From positions 1 to 64,000 of the forward strand of contig CALAWP010000074.1 of the NCBI GenBank assembly GCA_937895345.1: a DNA stretch of 64,000 nucleotides, in the 5' to 3' direction. The notes beneath the pieces were generated by a model. It was not told the DNA's origin. It worked only from the letters and a program-made list of their open reading frames with translations, and did no database searches. This stretch comes from an uncultured Paenibacillus sp. (lineage in GTDB: Bacteria > Bacillota > Bacilli > Paenibacillales > Paenibacillaceae). The position numbers and the translations under genes are program-made. Below, in pieces: positions 1-7,714 of this stretch; within the stretch, counting starts at the first letter, position 1; each line of letters opens with the position of its first letter.

Positions 1-515
1 CGTATGTACTTGCAGCTCTCACTTTCGGTCTTTTCGCTTGTTCTAAGGTCGCGTATGTACTTGCAGCTCTCACTTTCGGTCTTTTCGCTTGTTCTAAGGT
101 CGCGTACGAACTTGCAGCTCACACTTTCGGTCTTTTCGCTTGTTCTTAGGTCGCGTATGAACTTACAGCTCTCACTCTCGGTCTTTTCGCTTGTTCTAAG
201 GTCGCGTATGAACTTACAGCCCACACTTTCGGTCTTTTCGCTTGTTCTAAGGTCGCGTATGAACTTGCAGCTCTCACATTCGGTCTTTTCGCTTGTTCTA
301 AGGTCGCGTATGAACTTACAGCCCACACTTTCGGTCTTTTCGCTTGTTCTAAGGTCGCGTATGTACTTACAGCTCTCACTCTCGGTCTTTTCACTTGTTC
401 TAAGGTCGCGTATGAACTTACAGCCCACACTTTCGGTCTTTTCGCTTGTTCTAAGGTCGCGTATGTACTTGCACGCTCTTCCGAGAAGCACCATCGGAGT
501 TCTAAGGCCTCGCTC
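1..515. repeat. 51-bp tandem array, copy 1 (cut by left edge)
   Basis: Nine head-to-tail units of exactly 51 bp begin at 1, 52, 103, 154, 205, 256, 307, 358 and 409. Each carries CGTATG(T/A)ACTT near its start and TTCTAAGGTCG at its end. A divergent tenth unit (about 460-515) has TTGCACGCTCTTCCGAGA, which is the sequence type of the second array at 1904-2310, so the two arrays are one family. The array runs off the left edge. Because 51 is a multiple of three, several frames stay open through it, but there is no credible start or ribosome binding site and I do not call a protein. Confidence 0.93.
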
Positions 516-581
516 GCTGCAGTTTGAATAGCCCTTAAAGTCTCACTGATCATGCTTATCGTTTGATTAAGGTAGCAGTAA

Positions 582-665
582 TTGATATTGCGCTTACCAT
601 TATGGGAAGATAGCGACAAGATGGTAGAATTGCTCCAAGACATCGGCTTGGCGGACATGCTCTGA
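582..665 (+). pseudogene. Possible C-terminal remnant of an unknown gene
   Basis: After an in-frame TAA at 579 a short frame reads to TGA at 663 and ends with KMVELLQDIGLADML. This looks like the tail of a real helical protein, but no start codon with a ribosome binding site fits. It sits just upstream of the ribbon-helix-helix gene. It may be debris left by expansion of the adjacent array. Function unknown; the call rests only on the protein-like look of the tail. Confidence 0.2.
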
Positions 666-681
666 TAGGAGGGGACTGCTC

Positions 682-948
682 ATGAATGATGGAAATCGGG
701 ATGACCGGGAAGAAGCGGTGCAAGTCGCAAGCTTTGAAAAGTCAGGCTCTATTGCGCCGTCGGCCAAAGGAGGCAGGCGTCCGGGCGCGGGCCGCAAGCC
801 AATCGGCGTGACGCGCAAGCTGAGCTTGACTTTGCCCGAAGCCTGCTGGGACGAAATCGACCGCCAATGCTCGCGGGGCGATTATTCCGTTTCGGAGGTT
901 ATCAGGGCCATCCTGGAGGATCATTTGCAGCGCGCGGATTTGCTTTAG
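682..948 (+). CDS. Ribbon-helix-helix (CopG/Arc-like) DNA-binding protein
   Basis: This 88-residue protein has a basic middle (KGGRRPGAGRKPIGVTRK) followed by the ribbon-helix-helix pattern: a strand at KLSLTLP, a first helix EACWDEIDRQC and a second helix SVSEVIRAILEDHL. Such proteins bind DNA as dimers and usually act as small repressors or antitoxins. The start is supported by AGGAGGGG ten bases upstream of the ATG. No toxin partner is visible; the next gene in the same direction is an alpha/beta hydrolase 78 bp downstream, which it might control. The pair sits between two 51-bp arrays. The fold call is fairly sure, the target unknown. Confidence 0.72.
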   Translation: MNDGNRDDREEAVQVASFEKSGSIAPSAKGGRRPGAGRKPIGVTRKLSLTLPEACWDEIDRQCSRGDYSVSEVIRAILEDHLQRADLL

Positions 949-1026
949 AAATGGAGAACGTTGGAGAATTTCTCTTTAAATCATGAAATGGCAGTTGCCC
1001 TTGTAAACATGAAAGGAGGAGAACGC

Positions 1027-1851
1027 TTGCCTCACATTGACTTGATGGCCGACCGCGATCCTGTACGCATCTATTGTGAACAATCCGGCGAGGGAGAAGC
1101 CGTCGTGCTGCTGCACGGAAATTTCACGGATTGCCGGATATGGGACAACGCGATGGCTAAGCTGTCCAAAAGCAACCGCGTCATTCGTTACGACCAGCGG
1201 GGCTACGGGCAATCCGACGCACCGAAAGGCCCTTTCGCCCCCGTGCAAGATTTGCTGGAGCTGATGGATCGTCTCGGCATAAGCCGCGCCGCTTTCGTCG
1301 GCTCCTCCTCCGGAGGCGCGCTGGCCTTGGATTTCGCCTTGCTGCATCCGGAGCGGACAAGCGCTCTGGTGCTGGCCGCACCGTCCGTATCCGGCAACGG
1401 GTTGCCTGTCCGCATGCTGCTGAAAGGCATGCAAAATTACCGCCGCGCCCGCAAGCTCGGGACGGCCGCGGCAATCGAGCATTTTGCTAACGATCCGTAC
1501 TGGAGTTACTTTTTCCCGCCGCCCGACAAAACCGACGCAAGAGACCATGTGCTGGCCAATGTGCGCAAGCCCGGCAACTTTTGCCGCTTTCCGCCGCAAT
1601 ACGCCAAAGCCCCGCGTCCCCCGGCCTGGAAAAGGCTGCGCGAGCTGACCGCTCCGGCGCTTATCGTAGTCGGGGATCAGGATCATACGTTCAACGTGAG
1701 CACCGCCCGCAAGCTTCACGGCAAACTGCCGGACTCCGAGCTGGCCGTCATGAAAGGCTGCGGACATCTCCCTTACGTGGAGGAACCCGACGAATTCGTT
1801 CAACTGGCGCTGCGCTTTTTGCGGCAGCAGGGTGGGCGGGCGCCATCCTGA
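1027..1851 (+). CDS. Alpha/beta hydrolase
   Basis: This is a 274-residue hydrolase of the alpha/beta fold. The oxyanion-side motif LLHGNF is at residues 28-33, the nucleophile elbow GSSSG at 92-96 puts Ser94 as nucleophile, the acid is Asp217 or Asp219 in VVGDQDH, and the catalytic His is His247 in GCGHLPYVEEP. A longer frame opens at 961, but an AAAGGAGG site at 1012-1019 lies eight bases before the TTG at 1027, so I take TTG 1027. Substrate cannot be read from the sequence; close relatives include esterases, haloperoxidase-like and epoxide hydrolases. It is probably co-transcribed with the ribbon-helix-helix gene. Confidence 0.88.
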   Translation: MPHIDLMADRDPVRIYCEQSGEGEAVVLLHGNFTDCRIWDNAMAKLSKSNRVIRYDQRGYGQSDAPKGPFAPVQDLLELMDRLGISRAAFVGSSSGGALALDFALLHPERTSALVLAAPSVSGNGLPVRMLLKGMQNYRRARKLGTAAAIEHFANDPYWSYFFPPPDKTDARDHVLANVRKPGNFCRFPPQYAKAPRPPAWKRLRELTAPALIVVGDQDHTFNVSTARKLHGKLPDSELAVMKGCGHLPYVEEPDEFVQLALRFLRQQGGRAPS

Positions 1852-1903
1852 CATGGACGTCATTCCGTGCTGCTCAAGCGCCAATCCGCGCGGCCGGGCT
1901 CGC

Positions 1904-2310
1904 ACGTAGTTGCACGCCGCTCTCCCGGAGCGCCCCGTCGACGCTTTAAGGTCGCTCACACACTTACACGCTCTTCCGGGACGCTCCGGCGGCGCTCTAA
2001 GGTCGCGTATGTACTTACTCGCTCTTCCGATACGCTCCAACGCCGCTCTAAGGTCGCGTATGTACTTACTCGCTCTTCCGAGACGCTCCAACTTCGCTCT
2101 AAGGTCGCATATGTACTTGCACGCACTTTCGGGGCGCTCCAACGCCGCTCTAAGGTCGCGTATGTACTTACTCGCTCTTCCGAGACGCTCCAACTTCGCT
2201 CTAAGGTCGCGTATGTACTTGCTCGCTCTTCCGAGAGGCTCCAACGCCGCTCTAAGGTCGCTCACGTATTTGCACGCTCTCCTATTGAACGCCGCACAGC
2301 CGTACAAGAG
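1904..2310. repeat. 51-bp tandem array, copy 2
   Basis: About eight units of 51 bp begin near 1904, 1955, 2006, 2057, 2108, 2159, 2210 and 2261. The core is CTAAGGTCGCGTATGTACTT followed by GC(T/A)CGCTCTTCCGAGACGC and CCAACGCCG. The core and period match the array at 1-515, and the last unit of that array is of this sequence type. The array fills almost all of the 526-bp gap between the hydrolase and the convergent aldo/keto reductase. Long open frames through it are a consequence of the period and are not called. Confidence 0.93.
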
Positions 2311-2377
2311 ACTCTTCTAACGCCTTAGCGCCTGCCTGCTCAACAAAAAGAGGCGCAACCGAAGCGCGCCCCACTCC

Positions 2378-3298
2378 TTACTTATGAACGTCCAGCGGGT
2401 GCGGGTCCGTGACCAGCTCGGCCGCCCGGGCGTTCGCTTCCACCTGGGCCGGATCTTTGCAGCCCGGAATGACCGTCGTAACCGCCGGATGCTTCAAGCA
2501 CCAGGCGAGCGCCCAGCTTGCCATGTCCGTTCCTTCCGGCACTTCGTCGCGGCGAATGCGCTCGACCTCCTCCAGCTTCCGGCGGGTCTCCTGCTCATCA
2601 TGACGGTGCCGCACGTCGTTTTGTCCGAATACGGCCCCCGGCTTGTATTTGCCGCTCAAATAGCCGCTGGCCAGCGGAACGCGCGCCAATACGCCCAAAT
2701 CCTGTTTCTGGCAGGACGGGAACACCCTTTCCTCCGGCTTGCGATCAAGCCGGTTATAAATGACCTGAATAACGCGCGAGTTTACTTTTTGCGACATATC
2801 CGTTTGGTGCACGTTGTCGTTGCTGCCGATCGAAGTGCCCAAAAACCGGATTTTGCCCGCCGCGATTTGCTTGTCCAGCATCGTCCACAACTCGTCATTG
2901 TCGAAGACGGCATCCGGACCGGAATGGAATTGATACAAATCGATATATTCCAGCTTCAGCGCCTTCAGCGATCCGTCCAGCTGCTCGAGCATTTCCGCCG
3001 CGCCAAAGGCGTCGGTCCGCGTAAACAAATCGTGGAAACGATGGCCGAACTTCGTGGCGACAATCCAATCCTCCCGGTTGCGCCTGCTTATGTAATCGCC
3101 GATCAAACTTTCCGACAGATGGTCTCCGTAGCATTCCGCCGTATCAATCAAATTGATCCCGAGTTCGCCGGCCTTGTCCAAGATCGCATCCGCTTCGGCC
3201 TGCGTATATTGACGGCCCCACTCCCCGCCAAACTGCCAGGTGCCCACTCCGACAACCGAAACCTTCAACTCCGTGCTGCCAAGCCTTCTGTACTTCAC
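2378..3298 (-). CDS. Aldo/keto reductase
   Basis: A 306-residue NAD(P)H-dependent aldo/keto reductase. The family tetrad is visible: Asp and Tyr in LIDTAECYGDHLSE, Lys in VATKFGHR and His in DLYQFHSGPD. The C-terminal cofactor region includes VIPGCKDPAQVEANARA, in the order expected for the Tas/YhdN-like group. An upstream TTG at 3316 is open, but GGAAGGAG lies within that extension and is correctly spaced for GTG at 3298 (VKYRRLGST), so I use GTG. It stands alone, convergent with the hydrolase and its array. Physiological substrate unknown. Confidence 0.92.
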   Translation of the reverse strand: MKYRRLGSTELKVSVVGVGTWQFGGEWGRQYTQAEADAILDKAGELGINLIDTAECYGDHLSESLIGDYISRRNREDWIVATKFGHRFHDLFTRTDAFGAAEMLEQLDGSLKALKLEYIDLYQFHSGPDAVFDNDELWTMLDKQIAAGKIRFLGTSIGSNDNVHQTDMSQKVNSRVIQVIYNRLDRKPEERVFPSCQKQDLGVLARVPLASGYLSGKYKPGAVFGQNDVRHRHDEQETRRKLEEVERIRRDEVPEGTDMASWALAWCLKHPAVTTVIPGCKDPAQVEANARAAELVTDPHPLDVHK

Positions 3299-3573
3299 CA
3301 ACGACACTCCTTCCAAATTCGATATCGCTATCTATTGTCATTATACCTTTATTCGGAGACGGGAGAAAGAAACGAGTTTAGCTTGTGCCGAGCCGAGGAT
3401 TGCCGATTATGTACCGATCCAACACCGGTCATATACCGAGTATCCCCTTTTTACTTATGAACGTCTTGCGGGAACAGTTCCCTTTTCCTTATCGAACAAT
3501 CGTTACGAAATAATCCTCCTCATAATCCAGTCAAAGAAGGAATTTCTATGGGCAGATAAGAAAATTAGAATGA

Positions 3574-3947
3574 TATGGGAAGCACGCTCCAGACATTCCA
3601 CGCTTGCGGCGGAATGGAAACCCATCGGTGCAAAGACAATCAAATGAAATAACAGGAATAATACGGCAGGAGTATTGCGCTTGAAGGGGATGATCCAGTT
3701 ATTGCAGCAGAAGACCACAGCTCAGTGGCTATACTTCTAAACAGTTGCGGTAAATCTTATCCTATTGTCTACAAAGATCTAAGTCCGGGACAAATTTATA
3801 CATCAGCTTGATGCCCATCATATGAGCCCGCTCAAAAATGGTGGCGCTTATGCTGTAAGCAACTTAATTTCTTTAATAAATCATATTAATTCGCACCCTG
3901 TAGTACTAAAGCATTCTTATATAACTCGTTGGTGGTACTATTACTAA
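3574..3947 (+). pseudogene. Decayed C-terminus of an HNH-type polymorphic toxin
   Basis: Three short frames follow one another, each shifted: about 3574-3680 (KHAPDIPRLRRNGNPSVQRQ), 3662-3811 (ALEGDDPVIAAEDHSS, ending YKDLSPGQIYTSA) and 3789-3947 (DAHHMSPLKNGGAYAVSNLI). The last has the HNH pattern: a paired His, Pro-Leu, Gly-Gly, then Asn-Leu. The frames end only 20 bp before a SUKH-family gene, the usual immunity position behind a nuclease toxin. The segment is clearly AT-richer than its neighbours. I infer a horizontally acquired toxin tail disrupted by at least two frameshifts; the upstream delivery region is absent. The HNH match is by eye. Confidence 0.55.
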
Positions 3948-3966
3948 ACCTTATGGAATGACTTAA

Positions 3967-4482
3967 ATGGCAACAAGCCGCATTCAATTGTGCATAAATG
4001 CATTGAAAACGAGGTTGGAAAATAACGATAATTCGCTGCTTGTCCAACTCGAAAATGGAGCTGTAGAGAAAAGATATTTCACCTTTAACCCGCCTGCAAA
4101 TAGAGGTTGTATCGAATCTTTCTTTGCAAATAACAACTGGTATATCCCCAGCGACTATTTTAATTTTTTGCTCATGCATAACGGAGCAAAATTATTCGAT
4201 GATATGGACTTATTATCGATTGAAGAAATTCCAAATGTAATCAATGAATATGGTTATATGTTTCCAGAGCATTGTTATCCTATTGGCTATTTCAATTCTG
4301 CTGTCATATTCATTGATTCCAACATGGTCGGCAAAGAATCAGATTATCTATATTGGCAAAGCTGCATAGATGCATTCGATGAAAGAATCAGCCTAAGAAT
4401 AAATTTTGAAACATGGTTAGATCTGTTCATTGTATCGCAGGGTTCCGAGTTTTGGTTCTGGCCTGCTTTCAAACAGCCGTAA
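3967..4482 (+). CDS. SUKH (SMI1/KNR4) family immunity protein
   Basis: This 171-residue protein has the SMI1/KNR4 pattern: IESFFANNNWYIPSDYFNFLLMHNGAKLFDDMDLLSIEEI early on, then a strand-rich middle (YPIGYFNSAVIFIDS) and a C-terminal helix FETWLDLFIVSQGSEFW. SUKH proteins commonly neutralise nuclease toxins of contact-dependent systems. Upstream lies a broken HNH-like toxin tail, so this looks like an orphan immunity gene that could protect against toxins of sibling strains. Base composition is AT-rich, unlike the flanks, which suggests transfer. The ribosome binding site is weak. A hairpin terminator follows directly. Family call good; cognate toxin inferred. Confidence 0.78.
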   Translation: MATSRIQLCINALKTRLENNDNSLLVQLENGAVEKRYFTFNPPANRGCIESFFANNNWYIPSDYFNFLLMHNGAKLFDDMDLLSIEEIPNVINEYGYMFPEHCYPIGYFNSAVIFIDSNMVGKESDYLYWQSCIDAFDERISLRINFETWLDLFIVSQGSEFWFWPAFKQP

Positions 4483-4489
4483 AATTGTA

Positions 4490-4530
4490 AGCGCAACGAT
4501 TGTCTAATTTTTCGTTGCGCTATTTTTTTT
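4490..4530 (+). terminator. Rho-independent terminator after the SUKH gene
   Basis: AGCGCAACGA at 4490-4499 pairs perfectly with TCGTTGCGCT at 4512-4521 and is followed by A and eight T residues. Confidence 0.9.
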
Positions 4531-4591
4531 CATGAAATTACTGCCGGATGAACGATACATAATAATACAGTCTGCCGCGACGAATCCCCAT

Positions 4592-5023
4592 TCAATCGCC
4601 GCGAACTTCCTCCGCCGTCTTACCGTCAATGGAATAGAAGCCGCCGTCCAAAGGCTCCTTCGAATGCGGAAAAGACCAGCCGCCAAACGCCTGCCCATCA
4701 TATACCAAGACGGTCGCGTTCGTTTGGCCCATGCCGTACTGGTCGTCCAGCGGATGATTGGTGATCATAAAATTTACCGTTGCCAGTTCTTTATTCACAT
4801 ATTCGTCAGGTTCAACGTACTGAACGGCCCAGATCAGCTCGCCCGGCAGCTGGTGCAGCTTCTCCTCCGTAAACGAGACGGCGCTTTCCCTTTCGAACGA
4901 TACGATCTCATAGCCCATCCCTTCGAGATAAGCTCTTGCCAGCTTTTCGTTTTCGCTCGGCGATTGACCGCAGCCAGCAAGGAGCAACGCTAATCCGGCT
5001 GCGATAATAATCATTTTTTTCAT
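4592..5023 (-). CDS. Putative lipoprotein, function unknown
   Basis: A 143-residue protein with a lipoprotein signal: MKKMIIIAAGLALLLAGCGQ, where LAGC is a standard lipobox and Cys18 would be lipidated. The mature part is acidic and short, with YLEGMGYEIVSFERESAVSF and a conserved-looking VYDGQAFGGWSFPHSKEP. It resembles small lipoproteins of uncharacterised families in Paenibacillus; I cannot name one with confidence. It has AGGGGG upstream of its ATG and is divergent from blaI, sharing the 166-bp region that contains the BlaI-type operators, so it may be co-regulated with that pair. Confidence 0.65.
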   Translation of the reverse strand: MKKMIIIAAGLALLLAGCGQSPSENEKLARAYLEGMGYEIVSFERESAVSFTEEKLHQLPGELIWAVQYVEPDEYVNKELATVNFMITNHPLDDQYGMGQTNATVLVYDGQAFGGWSFPHSKEPLDGGFYSIDGKTAEEVRGD

Positions 5024-5115
5024 CGAATATCCCCCTTAGCCCAAATCCGGCTTGATAAATAACAGACGCCCATCCGGCTGTATGGGTTGCATGCCGCCAA
5101 TTTTTTTGCCAAAGC

Positions 5116-5166
5116 TTGACACCTTACGATTACACATGTAATCTATAACTGATTACGCGCGTAATC
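5116..5166 (+). promoter_or_regulatory. blaI promoter with two BlaI-type operators
   Basis: TTGACA (5116-5121) and TAATCT (5139-5144) are 17 bp apart. Two dyads share GATTAC/GTAATC arms: GATTACACATGTAATC at 5128-5143 overlaps the -10 box, and GATTACGCGCGTAATC at 5151-5166 lies just downstream, 23 bp centre to centre. The TACA/TGTA core is typical of BlaI/MecI operators. Binding is inferred. Confidence 0.75.
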
Positions 5167-5189
5167 GAAAGTTCAAGGAGGTAATGGCC

Positions 5190-5561
5190 ATGGGTACGGT
5201 ACCCCACATCTCGGAAGCGGAATGGGAAGTCATGAAAGTATTGTGGAGACGTTCCCCATTGACGGCGCAGGAGGTGATCGACGAACTGTCCGGCCGGACC
5301 GACTGGAAGCCCAATACGGTCAAGGCGTTGCTCAACAGGCTGTTGAACAAGGAGGCTCTCGCTTACCGGGCGGAAGGCAAAACCTACTACTATTCTCCCG
5401 CCGTATCGGAGGAAGAGTGCCGGAGATCGGAGCGCCGCTCCTTCCTGCAAAAAATATACAACGGCGCCACGGCGCCCATGCTCATTCATTTTCTTCAGGA
5501 AGAAAAGCTGACCAAAGAAGAGATCGAGGAACTGAAGCGGATCTTGAGCGAAAAGGAGTAA
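5190..5561 (+). CDS. BlaI/MecI/CopY family transcriptional repressor
   Basis: A 123-residue winged-helix repressor. The N-terminal half (ISEAEWEVMKVLWRRSPLTAQEVIDEL, then WKPNTVKALLNRLLNKEALAYR) is the standard BlaI helix-turn-helix and wing, and the C-terminal helices (FLQKIYNGATAPMLIHFLQEE) form the dimerisation region. An ATG at 5184 is only two bases from AAGGAGG (5175-5181); the ATG at 5190 has eight-base spacing, so I use 5190. The stop lies six bases before the next gene, a membrane metallopeptidase of the BlaR1 type that would cleave or release it. It probably represses its own operon through the two dyads upstream. Confidence 0.93.
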   Translation: MGTVPHISEAEWEVMKVLWRRSPLTAQEVIDELSGRTDWKPNTVKALLNRLLNKEALAYRAEGKTYYYSPAVSEEECRRSERRSFLQKIYNGATAPMLIHFLQEEKLTKEEIEELKRILSEKE

Positions 5562-5567
5562 CGCGGG

Positions 5568-7061
5568 ATGGATATTTCGGCCTTCTTATCATCGGGCTTC
5601 AAATGGATTCTGTCGTCGACGCCGGCCGCGCTGGCGGCCATCCTGCTTATTCTTGCGGCGAGAAGCCGTCTCGGCGGCAGGCTGCATCCGAAATTGCTGT
5701 ACGTCTGCTGGATCGCCTTGATCGTCCGCCTGGTCTTTCCCTGGTTTCCGACAATCGATATGAACGTCGGAGCGATCATTCCCGCCTCTTGGCAATCGGC
5801 GGCGCATTCGGTTGAAGGCGCTGCCGCCGGGAACAAAGGACCGGCCGATGCCGGCGGACGAGCCGAAGCCGCTTGGTCGGGGACGCCTGCAGCGGAAGGA
5901 CTGACAAACGCGGCGGACGGCAAGCTGGGACAAGCAGCGGCCGGCTCCGGCTCTTCGCTCTGGAAGCTGCTGTTCGAAGCGGCCGCCAATCTATGGCTGA
6001 CGGGGGCGTTCGTTATTGCCGCCTATTACGCCGTCGCGCAATGGCGCTGGCACCGCAAATTAAAGGCGGACGTCTCGCCGCTGACGGACGAACGGCTGGC
6101 CGCCTATTTGGAGCAATGCAAGTCGCGTCTGGGCATCAAGCGGCCGGTTGCGCTCCGGCAAACCCGGCTGATCGCTTCGCCTGCCGCCTACGGCCTGATC
6201 AAGCCGTCCATCCTCATTCCGGAAGGGATGGCCGATTCGCTCGGCGAGGAAGATTGGAAATGCGTCATTTTGCATGAATTGATCCATATCCGGCGCAAGG
6301 ATGCCTTCTGGAACATACTGATGGCGGCGCTCGTCGCGCTGCATTGGTTTAATCCTTTCATGTGGAAAGCCGCATTGGCGATGAGGGAGGATCAGGAGCT
6401 GAGCTGCGACAACAGCGTAATCAAGCATGTGGACCGGAAGGTGTACGGCCATGCTCTGCTGAAGGTGATGCAGCTGAGAATGTCCGCCGGACAAGCCCCT
6501 TTAACCCCGTTTGCCTCCGGCAAAAAACGATTAATCAAAAGGAGAATGGAAATGATCGTATCGAACAAAAAATCGGCTTTTACGCTGCTGGCGGCCGTCT
6601 TTGCCGTCGCCGTGATCGTCGTCGCCTTTACGAATGCAAGCATTAAAGCGGATCAGCCTCCGGCCGGGAAAGAGCTGTCGTTCGCCAAACCCGCCGAAGG
6701 CGAAATTAACGTCAAATTCGGCGACGAAGTGCCCGTCAGTCGCACCGAAACGGCCGTCAGCACTTATATGAGCATTCGGAACGAGCTTGGAACGCCCGTT
6801 TATGCCGCGGCGGACGGCAAAGTCGAAATCTCGGAATACAACTCGAAGCTCGGCACTCATATCGCCATCGCCCACGACGAGCAATACGCAAGCGTCTACA
6901 GTCATTTGGACACGCTGCTCGTGGAAGCCGGGCAGCAGGTGACCAAAGGCCAGCAGATCGGCACCATCGGCTCGACGGGCCGCAGCACGGGCTTTCACTT
7001 GAAATTTGAAGTGCAAAAGGACGGCGAAGCCGTCGATCCGGAGCCGCTGCTCGAGCCCTGA
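5568..7061 (+). CDS. M56 (BlaR1-type) membrane metallopeptidase fused to a degenerate LytM/M23 domain
   Basis: A 497-residue membrane protein. Membrane segments are visible at about 10-30, 42-60, 138-158 and 338-354. The cytoplasmic protease has the zinc motif HELIH at 236-240 with a downstream acidic cluster EDQELSCD around 275-281. After the last membrane segment a LytM/M23 domain (about 380-497) replaces the penicillin-binding sensor of true BlaR1. Its usual first zinc motif HxxxD reads STYMS, and the HxH motif reads HLK, so it is probably not a hydrolase but may bind peptidoglycan or another wall signal. It lies seven bases after blaI. Confidence 0.88.
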   Translation: MDISAFLSSGFKWILSSTPAALAAILLILAARSRLGGRLHPKLLYVCWIALIVRLVFPWFPTIDMNVGAIIPASWQSAAHSVEGAAAGNKGPADAGGRAEAAWSGTPAAEGLTNAADGKLGQAAAGSGSSLWKLLFEAAANLWLTGAFVIAAYYAVAQWRWHRKLKADVSPLTDERLAAYLEQCKSRLGIKRPVALRQTRLIASPAAYGLIKPSILIPEGMADSLGEEDWKCVILHELIHIRRKDAFWNILMAALVALHWFNPFMWKAALAMREDQELSCDNSVIKHVDRKVYGHALLKVMQLRMSAGQAPLTPFASGKKRLIKRRMEMIVSNKKSAFTLLAAVFAVAVIVVAFTNASIKADQPPAGKELSFAKPAEGEINVKFGDEVPVSRTETAVSTYMSIRNELGTPVYAAADGKVEISEYNSKLGTHIAIAHDEQYASVYSHLDTLLVEAGQQVTKGQQIGTIGSTGRSTGFHLKFEVQKDGEAVDPEPLLEP

Positions 7062-7134
7062 ACGAATAAAATCGAACGTAAAGAGCTGAAGTCTTCCTGC
7101 GGAGGCGAGCTTACGTTTCCCGTTGACAGGACAA

Positions 7135-7170
7135 AAGGCGAAATCGGGTTTCCTTTCCCGGTTTCGCCTT
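7135..7170 (+). terminator. Hairpin terminator after the M56 gene
   Basis: AAGGCGAAATCGGG (7135-7148) pairs with CCCGGTTTCGCCTT (7157-7170) with one G-T pair. Only a short pyrimidine tail follows. Confidence 0.65.
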
Positions 7171-7383
7171 CTTCATGTGATCCAGCCGCTTTCTTCTCGC
7201 ATCGTGAAGCGGCAGCGGCCATTCGCTTAGAGCCCGGCGCCTAAGAAAACAAGTCAGCCTCTCCGCGTTTCCGCCGGCGACCCCCAATGCCGCCACGAAG
7301 CAGCGTCGCCCTTCCCGATTCGACTCCTCCCGTTTGATCCGATGATTGGCCCCCCTCGAAATAGACCGTCAGCAGATTGGCAT

Positions 7384-7416
7384 GCAAAAAGAAGCTTGCG
7401 CTATTCGCAAGCTCCC
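7384..7416 (-). terminator. Terminator for the leftward secreted-protein gene
   Basis: On the minus strand GAGCTTGCG, a five-base loop and CGCAAGCTTC are followed by TTTTTGC. It lies about 300 bp beyond the stop of the gene at 7715. Confidence 0.7.
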
Positions 7417-7437
7417 TTTATTCTATGAACCATCCTT

Positions 7438-7625
7438 CTAACGGACATCGCGTACGCTTAAACGGCATTTCCGACAGCCTGTCCCCTCTAATGGACATGA
7501 CAGCCTCTTAGGCGCAAAAATCCGATGGGGAACGGTAAATAAACTGGGGTAAGCGTCTCTTATGTCCGTCAGTTTGCAAAATAGTTCAATCGGACGCTCT
7601 AAGCATCGCCTATGACCGTTAACAT
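7438..7625. repeat. TAACGGACAT repeat cluster, copy 1
   Basis: CTAACGGACAT starts at 7438 and CTAATGGACAT at 7498; inverted versions, TTATGTCCGTCAG near 7559 and CTATGACCGTTAAC near 7610, are 50 bp apart. GCTTA- or TAAGC-type motifs lie about 10 bp inside each. The same design recurs at 37981-38163. The inverted pairs can form large cruciforms or RNA hairpins. Confidence 0.7.
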
Positions 7626-7714
7626 GGCATGACCAATTAAACGTTTGACCGTTCGTTTAGCGGGACCTATAACGGTATGCCGCCATGAAGGCGCAGGCCG
7701 AATTTCTCGGTTGC

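Larger units (their letters stand above)
7062..7714. other. Intergenic region with terminators and a repeat family
   Basis: No gene is visible in this 650-bp stretch. It holds a fragment of the dispersed element (7097-7131), the terminator of the M56 gene (7135-7170), a second hairpin (7384-7416) serving the leftward gene from the other side, and inverted and direct TAACGGACAT-type repeats from 7438 to 7625. Confidence 0.7.

Noticed and set aside
1..515. CRISPR-like array
   Set aside because: The whole 51-bp unit is repeated with no unique spacers, no repeat-spacer structure and no cas genes in the window.
4..531. Open frames of 170 or more codons through the 51-bp array
   Set aside because: The unit is a multiple of three, so frames stay open automatically. 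No ribosome binding site, and amino acid composition is repetitive on both strands.
1867..2328. Repeat protein in array 2 with 17-residue units
   Set aside because: Several frames are open at once for the same reason, and the array shares sequence with array 1 at DNA level in a different frame context, which argues for noncoding DNA.
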